Source: Rhodanobacter panaciterrae (GTDB lineage: Bacteria > Pseudomonadota > Gammaproteobacteria > Xanthomonadales > Rhodanobacteraceae). Taken from it: a stretch of DNA of 64,000 nt. A program made the position numbers and the translations under genes. The notes beneath the pieces are model-generated. The model saw only the letters and a program-made list of their open reading frames with translations. It ran no database searches and was not told the DNA's origin. The DNA is taken from positions 96,116 to 160,115 of the forward strand of contig NZ_BMXT01000003.1 in the NCBI RefSeq assembly GCF_014651895.1, given 5' to 3'. Numbering within the stretch: the first letter of the stretch is position 1; every line of letters starts with the position of its first letter. Shown piece after piece: positions 1 to 8,187 of this stretch.

Positions 1-16
1 GTCATTTGAAGCATGG

Positions 17-45
17 GGCCCGGCCGGCAACGGTCGGGCCTTTTC
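17..45 (+). terminator. Rho-independent terminator of an upstream gene
   Basis: A 9-bp GC-rich stem (GGCCCGGCC pairing with GGTCGGGCC, one G-U pair) with a 6-nt loop is followed by TTTT. It probably ends a plus-strand gene lying before the window. A short direct repeat (gtcatttgaag) flanks it at 1-11 and 52-62. Confidence 0.7.
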
Positions 46-484
46 GTGTCGGTCATTTGAAGACATGCCGCTCGACAATATGAACAGCGCAAGATCGTGT
101 CTGCATGATTAATCGAAAACGATGCGCAAGATAATGCGTAAATCTTGATGTGTGCGTTAGATTTTGCGCCTGTAATCACGCCTGACCAATGCTGAGTTGA
201 CACTCGCGCATCATCGCGACTAGCTTCAAACGATCCGTCTCGGCGAAACATCAGGCGGATGGTTCCGTAACGGCGTCATGAATCGGAAGGTCGCGCACCG
301 TTCAAGCAACAACTCGACACCGTCCTCGAGGAACGACAGGGGGAGCGACGGCTCACCGGGGCCGCGGAACCGCAAGGCAATTGATTGCAGTACGAGAGTC
401 GCGCGAGCGCGCGGCATGTCTATTGCCACGAGGTCTGGGCGGCCGTGTTCGGCCCGCTCGTCCTCATTCCGGGGAAATCAATTC
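46..484. other. Gene-free region upstream of the secreted PKD protein
   Basis: I see no convincing gene here. An open frame runs from 278 into the next gene, but its N-terminal part is Ser/Arg-rich and the signal peptide begins only at 485. The AT-rich part (about 100-180) holds short inverted repeats: CAAGAT at 127-132 against ATCTTG at 142-147, and GCGCAA against TTGCGC. No clear -35/-10 pair could be assigned. Confidence 0.5.
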
Positions 485-1819
485 ATGAAGTCCAATTTTC
501 TGTTGAACACTCTTGCCGCCTGCAGCTTGCTCGGCTTTGCTGCCGCGCCGGTATTCGCCCAGGAGACCAACCCCTATTCGCCGGCCAACGGCCATTCGTA
601 TCGCCACGGTGTCGTGCCGCATCGCGACGTGTGGCAGAAGATGCAGCACTACGAAGCCCAACACCCGCTTGCCGCGGTCAACAAGGCCTCCGGTTCGAAG
701 ACGCTGCACTACGGCGGTGGCATCAGTGGCGTCGGCGTCATGTCCACCCACGTGCGGGTCTATCTGGTGATGTACGGCAGCCAGTGGGGCACCCAGGGCA
801 CCGACAGCAAGGGCAATGCCACGTTCACCGGTGATCCGAGCGGAGCGGCGCCGGTCACGCAGATGATGTTCAAGGGCATCGGCACCGGCAACGAGCTGTG
901 GTCGGCGGATCTGACCCAGTGGTGCGACGGCCCCAACGTCACTACTGGCGCGACCAGCTGCCCGTCGAACGGCAGCTTCGTGCCGTACCAGACCGGCGGC
1001 ACGCTCGCCGGCGTGTGGTACGACAACTCCAAGGCCTCGCCTGCTGCTGCCACGCAAGCCCAGCTCGCTGCCGAGGCGGTCGCTGCCGCGGCGCACTTCG
1101 GCAACACGGCCGCCGGGTCGAACCGTGACACCTACTACGTCATCATGTCGCCACACGGCACCAATCCGGACAACTACCAGGGTGCGTACTGCGCGTGGCA
1201 CGACTACACCACCTCGAGCTACGGCGACATCGCGTACAGCAACCAGCCGTACAACACGGATTCCGGCGCCGGTTGCGGCGTCAACTTCGTCAACTCGGGC
1301 AGTGCCGGTACGCTGGACGGCTACACCATGACGCTCGGTCACGAGTGGCATGAAATGATGTCGGATACGTATCCGGCTGGTGGCTGGACTGCAAGCAACG
1401 GTCAGGAAAACTCCGACGAGTGCGCCTGGATCGCGGCAGGATCACCCGGTGGCGCAGCCAACATCACGATGGGCAACGGCACCTATACCGAGCAGGCCAG
1501 CTGGTCCAATGACACCAATTCGTGTGCGATCTCGCACCCGATTGTTGGCGGTGGTGGCGGCACCAGTGGTACTCCGGTGGCGAACTTCACCTTCACCACG
1601 AGCAAACTTGTCGCAAAATTCACCGACACCTCCACGGAGACGGGCGGCACGATCAGCGGGCACTCGTGGAGCTTTGGCGACGGCAGCAGCTCCACCGCGA
1701 CCAGCCCGAGCCACACCTACGCGGCGGCCGGCACCTACAGCGTGACCGAGACGGTGACCGACAGCGTCAACGGCACCTCGAACGCCAAGACAGCATCGGT
1801 AACCGTAAAGAGGCATTGA
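485..1819 (+). CDS. Secreted EXORDIUM/Phi-1-like protein with C-terminal PKD domain
   Basis: 444 residues. The start at 485 follows GGGGAAA and gives a clean signal peptide (MKSNFLLNTLAACSLLGFAA, cleavage near VFA-Q). The central region has DGYTMTLGHEWHEMMSD followed by an ENSDECAW stretch. That layout (HExxE motif, then an acidic/Cys motif) resembles plant EXORDIUM/Phi-1 proteins (GHELAE...DLCEG). It is not the classic HExxH of gluzincins. The last ~85 residues form a PKD domain (GHSWSFGDGSSS..SHTY). Export to the cell surface or medium is likely. Substrate and activity are unknown; metal binding by the HExxE motif is inferred. A terminator follows at 1932, so it is probably monocistronic. 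Confidence 0.75.
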   Translation: MKSNFLLNTLAACSLLGFAAAPVFAQETNPYSPANGHSYRHGVVPHRDVWQKMQHYEAQHPLAAVNKASGSKTLHYGGGISGVGVMSTHVRVYLVMYGSQWGTQGTDSKGNATFTGDPSGAAPVTQMMFKGIGTGNELWSADLTQWCDGPNVTTGATSCPSNGSFVPYQTGGTLAGVWYDNSKASPAAATQAQLAAEAVAAAAHFGNTAAGSNRDTYYVIMSPHGTNPDNYQGAYCAWHDYTTSSYGDIAYSNQPYNTDSGAGCGVNFVNSGSAGTLDGYTMTLGHEWHEMMSDTYPAGGWTASNGQENSDECAWIAAGSPGGAANITMGNGTYTEQASWSNDTNSCAISHPIVGGGGGTSGTPVANFTFTTSKLVAKFTDTSTETGGTISGHSWSFGDGSSSTATSPSHTYAAAGTYSVTETVTDSVNGTSNAKTASVTVKRH

Positions 1820-1931
1820 TGACGATCATCAGTCGTACGTAACCCCGGCGGCAGTCGCTTCGCGCGGCTGCTGTCTCGGGTTCTCCGGGATGCATGACAT
1901 CGCATCCCGGTTTCCGAGCTGAAGTCTTCCC

Positions 1932-1959
1932 GCCCGATCGACAACGATCGGGCTTTTTT
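1932..1959 (+). terminator. Rho-independent terminator after the PKD protein gene
   Basis: Perfect 9-bp stem GCCCGATCG / CGATCGGGC (1932-1940 and 1945-1953) with an ACAA loop, followed by six T residues. Confidence 0.9.
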
Positions 1960-1986
1960 GTGCGAGCGACATGCGACCATGTGCGG

Positions 1987-3243
1987 ATGACTCCGACAAC
2001 CCCTCCACGATTGGCGATCATCGGTGGCGGCCCGGCTGGCCTGATGGCGGCCGAGGCGGCGTGCGCGGCGGGCGTGGCCGTCGATCTGTACGACACGATG
2101 GGTTCGGTCGGCCGAAAATTCCTGTTGGCCGGCAAGGGCGGCCTCAATCTGACCCACAGCGAGCCGCAGGCACGTTTTGTCGAACGCTACGGCGCGCGGC
2201 GGACGGAGATCCAGCGCTGGCTCAATGCGTTCGACGCGGATGCGCTGCGCACCTGGGCGCGCGGGCTCGGGGTGGAAACCTTTGCCGGTAGTTCCGGCCG
2301 GGTATTCCCTGCCGATCTGAAGGCGGCACCATTGCTGCGTGGCTGGCTGCGACGCCTGCGCGAATCCGGCGTGACGTTCCACATGCATCATCGCTGGCTC
2401 GGTTGGCAGGCGCACGGCGCCTTGCACTTCGCCACGCCGCAGGGCGAACGGGCGGTGCCGACGGACGCGGTGATCCTGGCGCTCGGCGGCGCCAGCTGGC
2501 CGCAGCTCGGCTCCGATGGCGCCTGGGTAAAACCGTTGCAGGAAGCAGCGATCGACATCGCACCACTGCAACCGGCGAACTGCGGTTTCGAGCTGGCGTG
2601 GAGCGAGCATCTGTCCAGCCGTTTCGGCGGCGCTCCGCTCAAACCGGTGGTGGCACATTGGGTCGATCGCCGCGGAGCGGCGCATGCGCGTCAGGGCGAA
2701 TGCGTGCTCAGCGAATATGGCATCGAGGGCAGCCTGATCTATGCGATCGGCGCGGAGCTGCGCGAGCAGATTGCCGAACGTGGCGACGCCACGCTGATGC
2801 TCGATCTGGTGCCCGGTTACACCGAATCGGTGCTCGCCGAGCGCCTCGCGGCACCACGCGGCAAGCACAGCATCGGCGACTGGCTGCGTCGTCGCGCCGG
2901 GCTGGATGCGGCGAAGTGCGCGCTGGTATTCGAGCTTACCGACAAGGCCACCCTGGCCAATCCGGTGGCGTTGGCGAAACAACTCAAGGCGCTACCGCTG
3001 CGGCTGCGCGCACCACGACCGGTCGCCGAAGCGATCAGCACTGCCGGTGGCGTGCGACTGGAAGCGCTGGATGAAAACCTGATGCTGCATGTCCGTCCCG
3101 GCGTGTTCTGTGCCGGCGAGATGCTCGACTGGGAAGCCCCGACTGGTGGCTATCTGCTGACCGCGTGCTTCGCCAGCGGGTTGCTCGCCGGTCGCGGCGC
3201 CGCACGCTGGTTGAAAGCGCAGCAGAGGCAACGCGACGTTTGA
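1987..3243 (+). CDS. NAD(P)/FAD-dependent oxidoreductase, YhiN/TIGR03862-like flavoprotein
   Basis: 418 residues. It opens with a dinucleotide-binding motif (LAIIGGGPAGLMAAEAA), then GRKFLLAGKGGLNLTHSE, a signature of the YhiN/BaiN (HI0933-like) flavoproteins. GGASWPQLGSDG follows mid-protein, and the C-terminal GVFCAGEMLDWEAPTGGY contains the second FAD contact. The ATG at 1987 is preferred over an open frame reaching back to 1894, because the GG-rich beta-alpha-beta fold starts about nine residues in. The family is thought to carry out flavin-dependent reductions, but the substrate is not known. The gene converges on the cyclotransferase gene, whose stop lies 10 bp away. Confidence 0.85.
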   Translation: MTPTTPPRLAIIGGGPAGLMAAEAACAAGVAVDLYDTMGSVGRKFLLAGKGGLNLTHSEPQARFVERYGARRTEIQRWLNAFDADALRTWARGLGVETFAGSSGRVFPADLKAAPLLRGWLRRLRESGVTFHMHHRWLGWQAHGALHFATPQGERAVPTDAVILALGGASWPQLGSDGAWVKPLQEAAIDIAPLQPANCGFELAWSEHLSSRFGGAPLKPVVAHWVDRRGAAHARQGECVLSEYGIEGSLIYAIGAELREQIAERGDATLMLDLVPGYTESVLAERLAAPRGKHSIGDWLRRRAGLDAAKCALVFELTDKATLANPVALAKQLKALPLRLRAPRPVAEAISTAGGVRLEALDENLMLHVRPGVFCAGEMLDWEAPTGGYLLTACFASGLLAGRGAARWLKAQQRQRDV

Positions 3244-3252
3244 TCGCCGGTA

Positions 3253-4038
3253 TTAGGGCGCGCGCTTTTTCACCAGCGTGATCTCGAACAGCTTCGGCCA
3301 GCGCTTGCCGGTGACGAACAGGCGATCGTGCGCGGCGTCATAGGCGATGCCGTTGAGTACGTCGTTGCCAGGGTCGGGCAGCTGGTTGATGTCGAACAAA
3401 CCGTCGAGATCGATCCAGCCCACGACGTGGCCGTTCGCCGGGTCGATTCGCGCGATGCGGTTGGTCAGCCACACGTTCGCGTAGATCTCGCCCTTGATCC
3501 ATTCCAGCTCATTGAGGTTGGTGACCGGCACCCCGTCGGCCGTCACCGTGATGCGGCGGATCGTAGCCAGCGATTCCGGGTCGAGCACGCGCAGTACCGC
3601 CGTGCCATCGCTCATGTAGAGATGACGATCATCGCGGGTCAACGCCCAGCCTTCGCCCGGATAGGTAAACGTGCGCTGCAATTTGAAGCTGGTCAGGTCG
3701 TAGACGAAGCCGGTCTGTGTCTGCCAGGTGAGCTGCACCAGCCGGTTCTTCCAGTCCACGATGCCTTCGCCGAAATACTGCGACGGCACGTTGTAACGCT
3801 GCACCGTCTCGCCACTCTGCAGCTCGACCTTGCGTACCGTCGAGGTGCCGGCCTGGCCGGTGCTTTCGTAGAGATAGCCGTCCTTGTAGAACAGGCCTTC
3901 GGTATAGGCGCCAGGGTCATGCGGATAGCTGTGCACGACCTTGTAGCCATAGACGGGAATGGATGTGGCCGCACGCGCACCGCCGCCGAGCAGGGCGAGA
4001 GCAAAAAAGATCAGGGACAGGCCGGGCGATCGGGTCAT
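3253..4038 (-). CDS. Glutaminyl-peptide cyclotransferase
   Basis: 261 residues. An N-terminal signal peptide (LSLIFFALALLGGGARA) suggests a periplasmic or secreted enzyme. The remainder is a beta-propeller of the PF05096 glutamine cyclotransferase family: PHDPGAYTEGLFYKDGYLYESTG, YFGEGIVDWKNRLVQLTW, GEGWALTRDDRHLYMSDG and LNELEWIKGEIYANVW are all recognisable. Enzymes of this family cyclise N-terminal Gln to pyroglutamate. The gene begins 31 bp after the dbpA stop on the same strand, so the two may be co-transcribed, although their functions are unrelated. Confidence 0.88.
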   Translation of the reverse strand: MTRSPGLSLIFFALALLGGGARAATSIPVYGYKVVHSYPHDPGAYTEGLFYKDGYLYESTGQAGTSTVRKVELQSGETVQRYNVPSQYFGEGIVDWKNRLVQLTWQTQTGFVYDLTSFKLQRTFTYPGEGWALTRDDRHLYMSDGTAVLRVLDPESLATIRRITVTADGVPVTNLNELEWIKGEIYANVWLTNRIARIDPANGHVVGWIDLDGLFDINQLPDPGNDVLNGIAYDAAHDRLFVTGKRWPKLFEITLVKKRAP

Positions 4039-4069
4039 CGGTCAGCTACACGCAGGGGAAAGGTTGGGA

Positions 4070-5449
4070 TCAGCTCAGCGGGCGCACGCGGAAATTGCGG
4101 CCCTTGATCTTGCCGGCACGCAACCGCTCCAGTGCCTTGTTCGCCAGCGCCCGGCTGATCGCCACGTAGGCGCGAGTGGCGAACACGTCGATCTTGCCGA
4201 TGTCCTTGGCGTCGAGTCCGGCATCGCCGGTGAGTGCACCGAGGATATCGCCGGGGCGCAGCTTGTCCTGTCGCCCGGCGTCGATCACCAAGGTCTTCAT
4301 CGGCGCCAGATGCAAGGTCTTGCCGCGCGACGGCGCCACTTTCAGCGGACGCCAGGGCAGCGGCGTGCCGTTGAGCTCCTCGATGTTCGCCGCCTTCGGC
4401 CGCTCGCGCGGCGTGCACAGCGTGATCGCCAGGCCAGTCTGGCCGGCGCGGCCGGTGCGGCCGATGCGATGCGTGTGGGTTTCCGGATCGTGGGCGATGT
4501 CGTAGCTCACCACCAGCGGCAGCGCGACGATGTCGAGCCCGCGCGCAGCGACGTCGGTGGCAACCAGCACCGCGCAACTGCGGTTGGCGAAGCGCACCAG
4601 CACCTCGTCGCGATCACGCTGCTCCATGTCGCCGTGCAGCGCCAGCGCGGAGAAGCCGCGACGATCGAGTTCCTGCGCCACTGCATCCACTTCGCGGCGC
4701 ATATTGCAGAACACCAGCGCATGCTCGGCGTGCGCGCCACCCAACAGCTGAGCCAGCGCGTCAGGTTTCTGCGCAGGCTCCACTTCGTGGAAGCGCTGCT
4801 CGATCGCCGGCTGTTCATGCACCGGCGCGTCTACGGTGACCTCGACGGGATTCTTCTGCACGCGCTGGCTCACCGCGCGGATCTCGTCCGGGTACGTCGC
4901 CGAGAACAGCAGGGTCTGGTGGTGCTTGGCGATGCGTCCGATGATGTCGTCGATCGCCTCGGTGAAACCCATGTCGAGCATGCGATCGGCCTCGTCCAGC
5001 ACCAGCACCTTGATGCCGCCGCCGTGCAGGCTTTCCCGCTTCAGATGTTCCTGCACGCGGCCAGGCGTGCCGACCACGATGTGCGGGTCATGCGTCAACG
5101 AAGCCAACTGCGGCCCCAGCGGCATGCCGCCGCACAAGGTCAGCAGCTTCACGTTCGGGATGTTCGCGGCGAGTTTGCGGATCGCCTTGCTGACCTGATC
5201 GGCCAGTTCACGCGTCGGACACAGCACCAGCGCCTGCAGCCGGATCGTGTCCACGTCGATCGATTGCAGCAGGCTCAGCCCGAACGCCGCGGTCTTGCCA
5301 CTGCCGGTCTGCGCTTGTGCGATCACGTCGCGACCCTCCAGCATCGGCGGCAGGCTTTGCGCCTGCACCGGCGTCATCGTGGCGTAGCCGAGCGTTTCGA
5401 CGCTGGCGAGCAGGGCGGGTTTGAGCGGGAGCGAGCTGAAGGTGGTCAT
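4070..5449 (-). CDS. dbpA: ATP-dependent RNA helicase DbpA
   Basis: 459 residues, the family's usual length. The Q-motif region (TPVQAQSLP), Walker A (AQTGSGKT), DEAD box (VLDEADRMLDMGF), SAT motif, ATDVAARGLD and HRIGRTGRAG are in order. The C-terminal domain (RPGDILGALTGDAGLDAKDIGKID) is the DbpA-type RNA-binding domain that recognises hairpin 92 of 23S rRNA. This separates it from other DEAD-box helicases. The role is late assembly of the 50S subunit. It diverges from folB across about 100 bp. Confidence 0.95.
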   Translation of the reverse strand: MTTFSSLPLKPALLASVETLGYATMTPVQAQSLPPMLEGRDVIAQAQTGSGKTAAFGLSLLQSIDVDTIRLQALVLCPTRELADQVSKAIRKLAANIPNVKLLTLCGGMPLGPQLASLTHDPHIVVGTPGRVQEHLKRESLHGGGIKVLVLDEADRMLDMGFTEAIDDIIGRIAKHHQTLLFSATYPDEIRAVSQRVQKNPVEVTVDAPVHEQPAIEQRFHEVEPAQKPDALAQLLGGAHAEHALVFCNMRREVDAVAQELDRRGFSALALHGDMEQRDRDEVLVRFANRSCAVLVATDVAARGLDIVALPLVVSYDIAHDPETHTHRIGRTGRAGQTGLAITLCTPRERPKAANIEELNGTPLPWRPLKVAPSRGKTLHLAPMKTLVIDAGRQDKLRPGDILGALTGDAGLDAKDIGKIDVFATRAYVAISRALANKALERLRAGKIKGRNFRVRPLS

Positions 5450-5548
5450 CTGTATATGATCGCACGACCGCCACCATACGCCCTTGCGACTTGCATCCGG
5501 CCGCCAGCTCGCGGACCCTGTGCGGCTATCGCCTCAGTGATTACCGCC

Positions 5549-5908
5549 ATGGATATCGTTTTCATCGAAGATCTGCGCATCGACACCGTCATAGGCATCT
5601 ACGACTGGGAGCGCCGCGTGCGGCAGGCGTTGTCGTTCGATATCGAGATGGCGTTCGACAACACGGTGCCGGCGGCCAGCGACGACATCGCGCTGACGTT
5701 GAACTACAAGGATGTGTCCAAGCGCCTGATCGGTTACGTGGGTGAGTCGAGTTTCGGTCTGGTCGAGACGCTGGCCGAGCGCTGCGCGGCGATCATCCGC
5801 GAGGAGTTCGGGGTCAGCTGGGTGCGCCTGAAATTGTCCAAGCCCGGCGCGGTGCGCGGGGCGAAGGCGGTCGGCGTGCGGATCGAACGCGGCACGCGGC
5901 CGGACTGA
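5549..5908 (+). CDS. folB: Dihydroneopterin aldolase
   Basis: 119 residues starting MDIVFIEDLRIDTVIGIYDW, a typical FolB N-terminus, with the conserved YKDVSKRL and KPGAVRGAKAVGVRIER segments. It converts 7,8-dihydroneopterin to 6-hydroxymethyl-7,8-dihydropterin in folate biosynthesis. The stop overlaps the folK start (TGATG at 5906-5910), which indicates translational coupling. The long open frame extending upstream in this frame is antisense to dbpA and is not part of the gene. Confidence 0.93.
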   Translation: MDIVFIEDLRIDTVIGIYDWERRVRQALSFDIEMAFDNTVPAASDDIALTLNYKDVSKRLIGYVGESSFGLVETLAERCAAIIREEFGVSWVRLKLSKPGAVRGAKAVGVRIERGTRPD

Positions 5909-6396
5909 TGGCGCGGGTCTACTTGAGCCTGGGCTCCAATCTCGAGCCGCGGCGCTATCTGCCTGCGGCGATTGACGCGTTGCGCGATCGCTTCGGCGCG
6001 ATCGCGGTATCGCCGGCGTATCGCAGCCGCTCGGTGGGTTTTGACGGTGCGGACTTCGTCAATCTGGCGGTTGGGCTGGATACCGACCTCTCGCCCGAGG
6101 CGCTGAATGACTGGCTGCATGCGCTGGAGGATAGCCACGGCCGCCGCCGCGATGTGCCGCGCTACTCCGACCGCACGTTGGATATCGACATCGTGTTCTA
6201 CGACGCGCTGGTGCTCGATGGGCCGGGCCATCTGCAGATTCCGCGCAACGAGATCAAGCACGCCTTCGTGCTGCGGCCAATCGCGGATATCGCGCCGGCG
6301 TTCCGGCACCCGCTGAGTGGGCGCAGCATGGCCGAACTGTGGGCGGCGTTTCCGGCGGAACAAGAGCCGCTGATCGTCGAGCCGCTGCCGGACTGA
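5908..6396 (+). CDS. folK: 2-amino-4-hydroxy-6-hydroxymethyldihydropteridine pyrophosphokinase
   Basis: 162 residues. MARVYLSLGSNLEPR at the start and the HPPK signature TLDIDIVFYD followed by PRNEIKHAFVLRPIADIAP are diagnostic. It pyrophosphorylates the pterin made by FolB, the next step toward dihydropteroate. It overlaps folB by one base and is translated right behind it. Confidence 0.94.
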   Translation: MARVYLSLGSNLEPRRYLPAAIDALRDRFGAIAVSPAYRSRSVGFDGADFVNLAVGLDTDLSPEALNDWLHALEDSHGRRRDVPRYSDRTLDIDIVFYDALVLDGPGHLQIPRNEIKHAFVLRPIADIAPAFRHPLSGRSMAELWAAFPAEQEPLIVEPLPD

Positions 6397-6471
6397 GTGG
6401 TCCGCACTGTTGCGTGTCGATGGCTGGTGCTAGAAAGGCAACTCACTATCCACGGACGCGGGGCGACGCAC

Positions 6472-7335
6472 ATGGCTGGAAAATTTGCACGCAGTTGGGC
6501 CTTGATGAAGGCGAGCGCGACGGTGTTGCGCTCGGACAAGTCATTGCTGGTGTTTCCGTTGCTGTCGGGGCTGTGCACGCTGCTGGTGGCGGCGAGTTTC
6601 CTGATCCCGGTCGCAGTGATGGTGATCGGTGGCGAACATGCCGGGCAGGACTTCCATCAACGCATGTCGGCGGGCGCATATCTGCTGATGTTCGCGTTCT
6701 ATCTGGTGCAGTACTTCGTGATCATCTTCTTCCAGACCGCGTTGACCGGTGTGGCGCTGATGCATCTGCGCGGTGAGCCGACCAGTGTGGCGACGGGTTT
6801 TGCGCTGGCGCGTTCGCGGCTTCCGCACATCCTTGGTTACGCGCTGATTGCGGCCACCGTTGGTCTGCTGTTGCGGATGGTGCAGGAGCGGCTCGGCCTG
6901 ATCGGGCGGCTGGTGGTCGGCTTCCTCGGTCTGGCATGGACCGTGGCAACGTTTCTGGTGGTGCCGATCCTCGCCAGCCAGGACGTGGGGCCGGTGGATG
7001 CAGTCAAGCGCAGTGTGGAGCTGCTCAAGCGCAGCTGGGGCGAGAACCTGATCGGCAACGGCGGCATCGGTGTGGTGTTCGGCCTGCTGATGTTCGTGGC
7101 TGTGCTGGTGGGTGCGGCACTGATCGGCGGAGCGTTCGCACTGCAGTCGGTCGTGGCGATCGTGCTGGCGGTAACCGTGGTGGTGCTGGGATTCATCCTG
7201 CTCGGGCTGATCCAGTCGTCGCTGCAGGGTATTTATGCGGCCGCGCTGTATCGCTATGCGGAAGGTGGCGAGGCCAGTGTCGGTTTCGATCAGGCGTTGC
7301 TGGAGCAGGCGTTCCGCAGCAAGCAGAAGCAGTGA
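6472..7335 (+). CDS. Integral membrane protein, DUF6159-like
   Basis: 287 residues. The ATG at 6472 gives the recognisable start MAGKFARSWALMKASATVLRS. About six hydrophobic segments follow (for example LLVFPLLSGLCTLLVAASFLIP, LLMFAFYLVQYFVIIFFQTAL and a C-terminal pair VVAIVLAVTVVVLGFILLG). A polar stretch, QDVGPVDAVKRSVELLKRSWGENLIGNGG, sits before the last membrane pair and is typical of this uncharacterised family. It follows folK by 75 bp on the same strand. No function is known, and the family assignment is from memory of the sequence pattern. Confidence 0.7.
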   Translation: MAGKFARSWALMKASATVLRSDKSLLVFPLLSGLCTLLVAASFLIPVAVMVIGGEHAGQDFHQRMSAGAYLLMFAFYLVQYFVIIFFQTALTGVALMHLRGEPTSVATGFALARSRLPHILGYALIAATVGLLLRMVQERLGLIGRLVVGFLGLAWTVATFLVVPILASQDVGPVDAVKRSVELLKRSWGENLIGNGGIGVVFGLLMFVAVLVGAALIGGAFALQSVVAIVLAVTVVVLGFILLGLIQSSLQGIYAAALYRYAEGGEASVGFDQALLEQAFRSKQKQ

Positions 7336-7368
7336 TGCGATGAACTGCCTCCCCGCGCAGGGAGGCAG

Positions 7369-8115
7369 TCACACCGACAATGTGCGGCCGCCGTCGATGC
7401 GGATGATCTGGCCGGTGACGAATGGCGCGTCGCGCAGCAGCCACAGTACCGCGCTGGCCACATCGTCCGGCGTGCCCGCACGCTGCAGCGGCGTGCGGGC
7501 CAGCATTACCTGCTGGTCAGCATACGGCTTGCCGTCGCTCGGCCACATCACGGCGCCGGGCGCTACGCCGTTGACGCGTATGTCCGGACCCAGATCCAGT
7601 GCAAGTGAGCGGGTCATCGCGGCGAGCGCCGCCTTGGCCATGCAGTACAGCGGGTGTGCCGCCAGTGGCCGTTCGGCGTAAATGTCGATCATGTTGACGA
7701 TGCCGCCGCGCGCTGCGCGCAGGGCCGGTATCGCCGCCTGGCTGAGGAAGAACGGTGCCTGCGCGTTGGAGGTGAACAGCTCGTTCCATTGTTGCACTGT
7801 CGCGGTGCCCAGCGGGGTGGGATAGAACGCCGAGGCATTGTTGACCAATGCGTCGAGCCGGCCGTAATGCGCCAGCAGCTGATCGATCATGACCGGTAGC
7901 GTCGACAACTCGGCCAGTTCGGCCTGCAGCAGCAAGGTGCTGCCGCTGCGCTGCTGCTCCAGTTCATCGGCGAGTACGCGGGCATCATCGACGGAATGGC
8001 GATAGTGCAGGGCGAGGTCGTAGCCGGCCGCGTGCAGCGTGCGTGCGATCACCGCACCCACGCGACGACCGGCGCCGGTGATCAGTGCGACGGGGCGATC
8101 ATGGCGTGGCTTCAT
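7369..8115 (-). CDS. folM: Pteridine reductase, short-chain dehydrogenase family
   Basis: 248 residues. It is a classical SDR: TGAGRRVGAVIARTL cofactor loop (the Arg residues suggest NADPH), NNASAFYPTPLG, and the catalytic Tyr-x3-Lys in YCMAKAA. NNASAFYPT is characteristic of PTR1/FolM pteridine reductases rather than of 3-ketoacyl-ACP reductases. The likely reaction is reduction of dihydrobiopterin/dihydromonapterin, and it may provide back-up dihydrofolate reduction. It converges on folB-folK and the membrane protein gene, which keeps pterin metabolism in one neighbourhood. The symbol is by similarity. Confidence 0.8.
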   Translation of the reverse strand: MKPRHDRPVALITGAGRRVGAVIARTLHAAGYDLALHYRHSVDDARVLADELEQQRSGSTLLLQAELAELSTLPVMIDQLLAHYGRLDALVNNASAFYPTPLGTATVQQWNELFTSNAQAPFFLSQAAIPALRAARGGIVNMIDIYAERPLAAHPLYCMAKAALAAMTRSLALDLGPDIRVNGVAPGAVMWPSDGKPYADQQVMLARTPLQRAGTPDDVASAVLWLLRDAPFVTGQIIRIDGGRTLSV

Positions 8116-8187
8116 GCGTCGGTTCCTGCGGCAGTCCAGCGGGCAGCTTGCCGTAAAGCATGCAGTGCGTCATCCACTGGCGAGCGA

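Noticed and set aside
464..1351. Minus-strand open frame opposite the PKD protein
   Set aside because: It has no ribosome site or recognisable domain, and the opposite strand encodes a protein with a signal peptide and conserved motifs.
1345..1362. HExxH zinc-protease motif in the PKD protein
   Set aside because: The sequence is HEWHE; the second His is one position too early for HExxH. It fits HExxE instead.
3959..5548. Long plus-strand open frame upstream of folB
   Set aside because: It is antisense to dbpA and rich in Arg/His/Gln as expected from a high-G+C shadow frame; only the part from 5549 is FolB.
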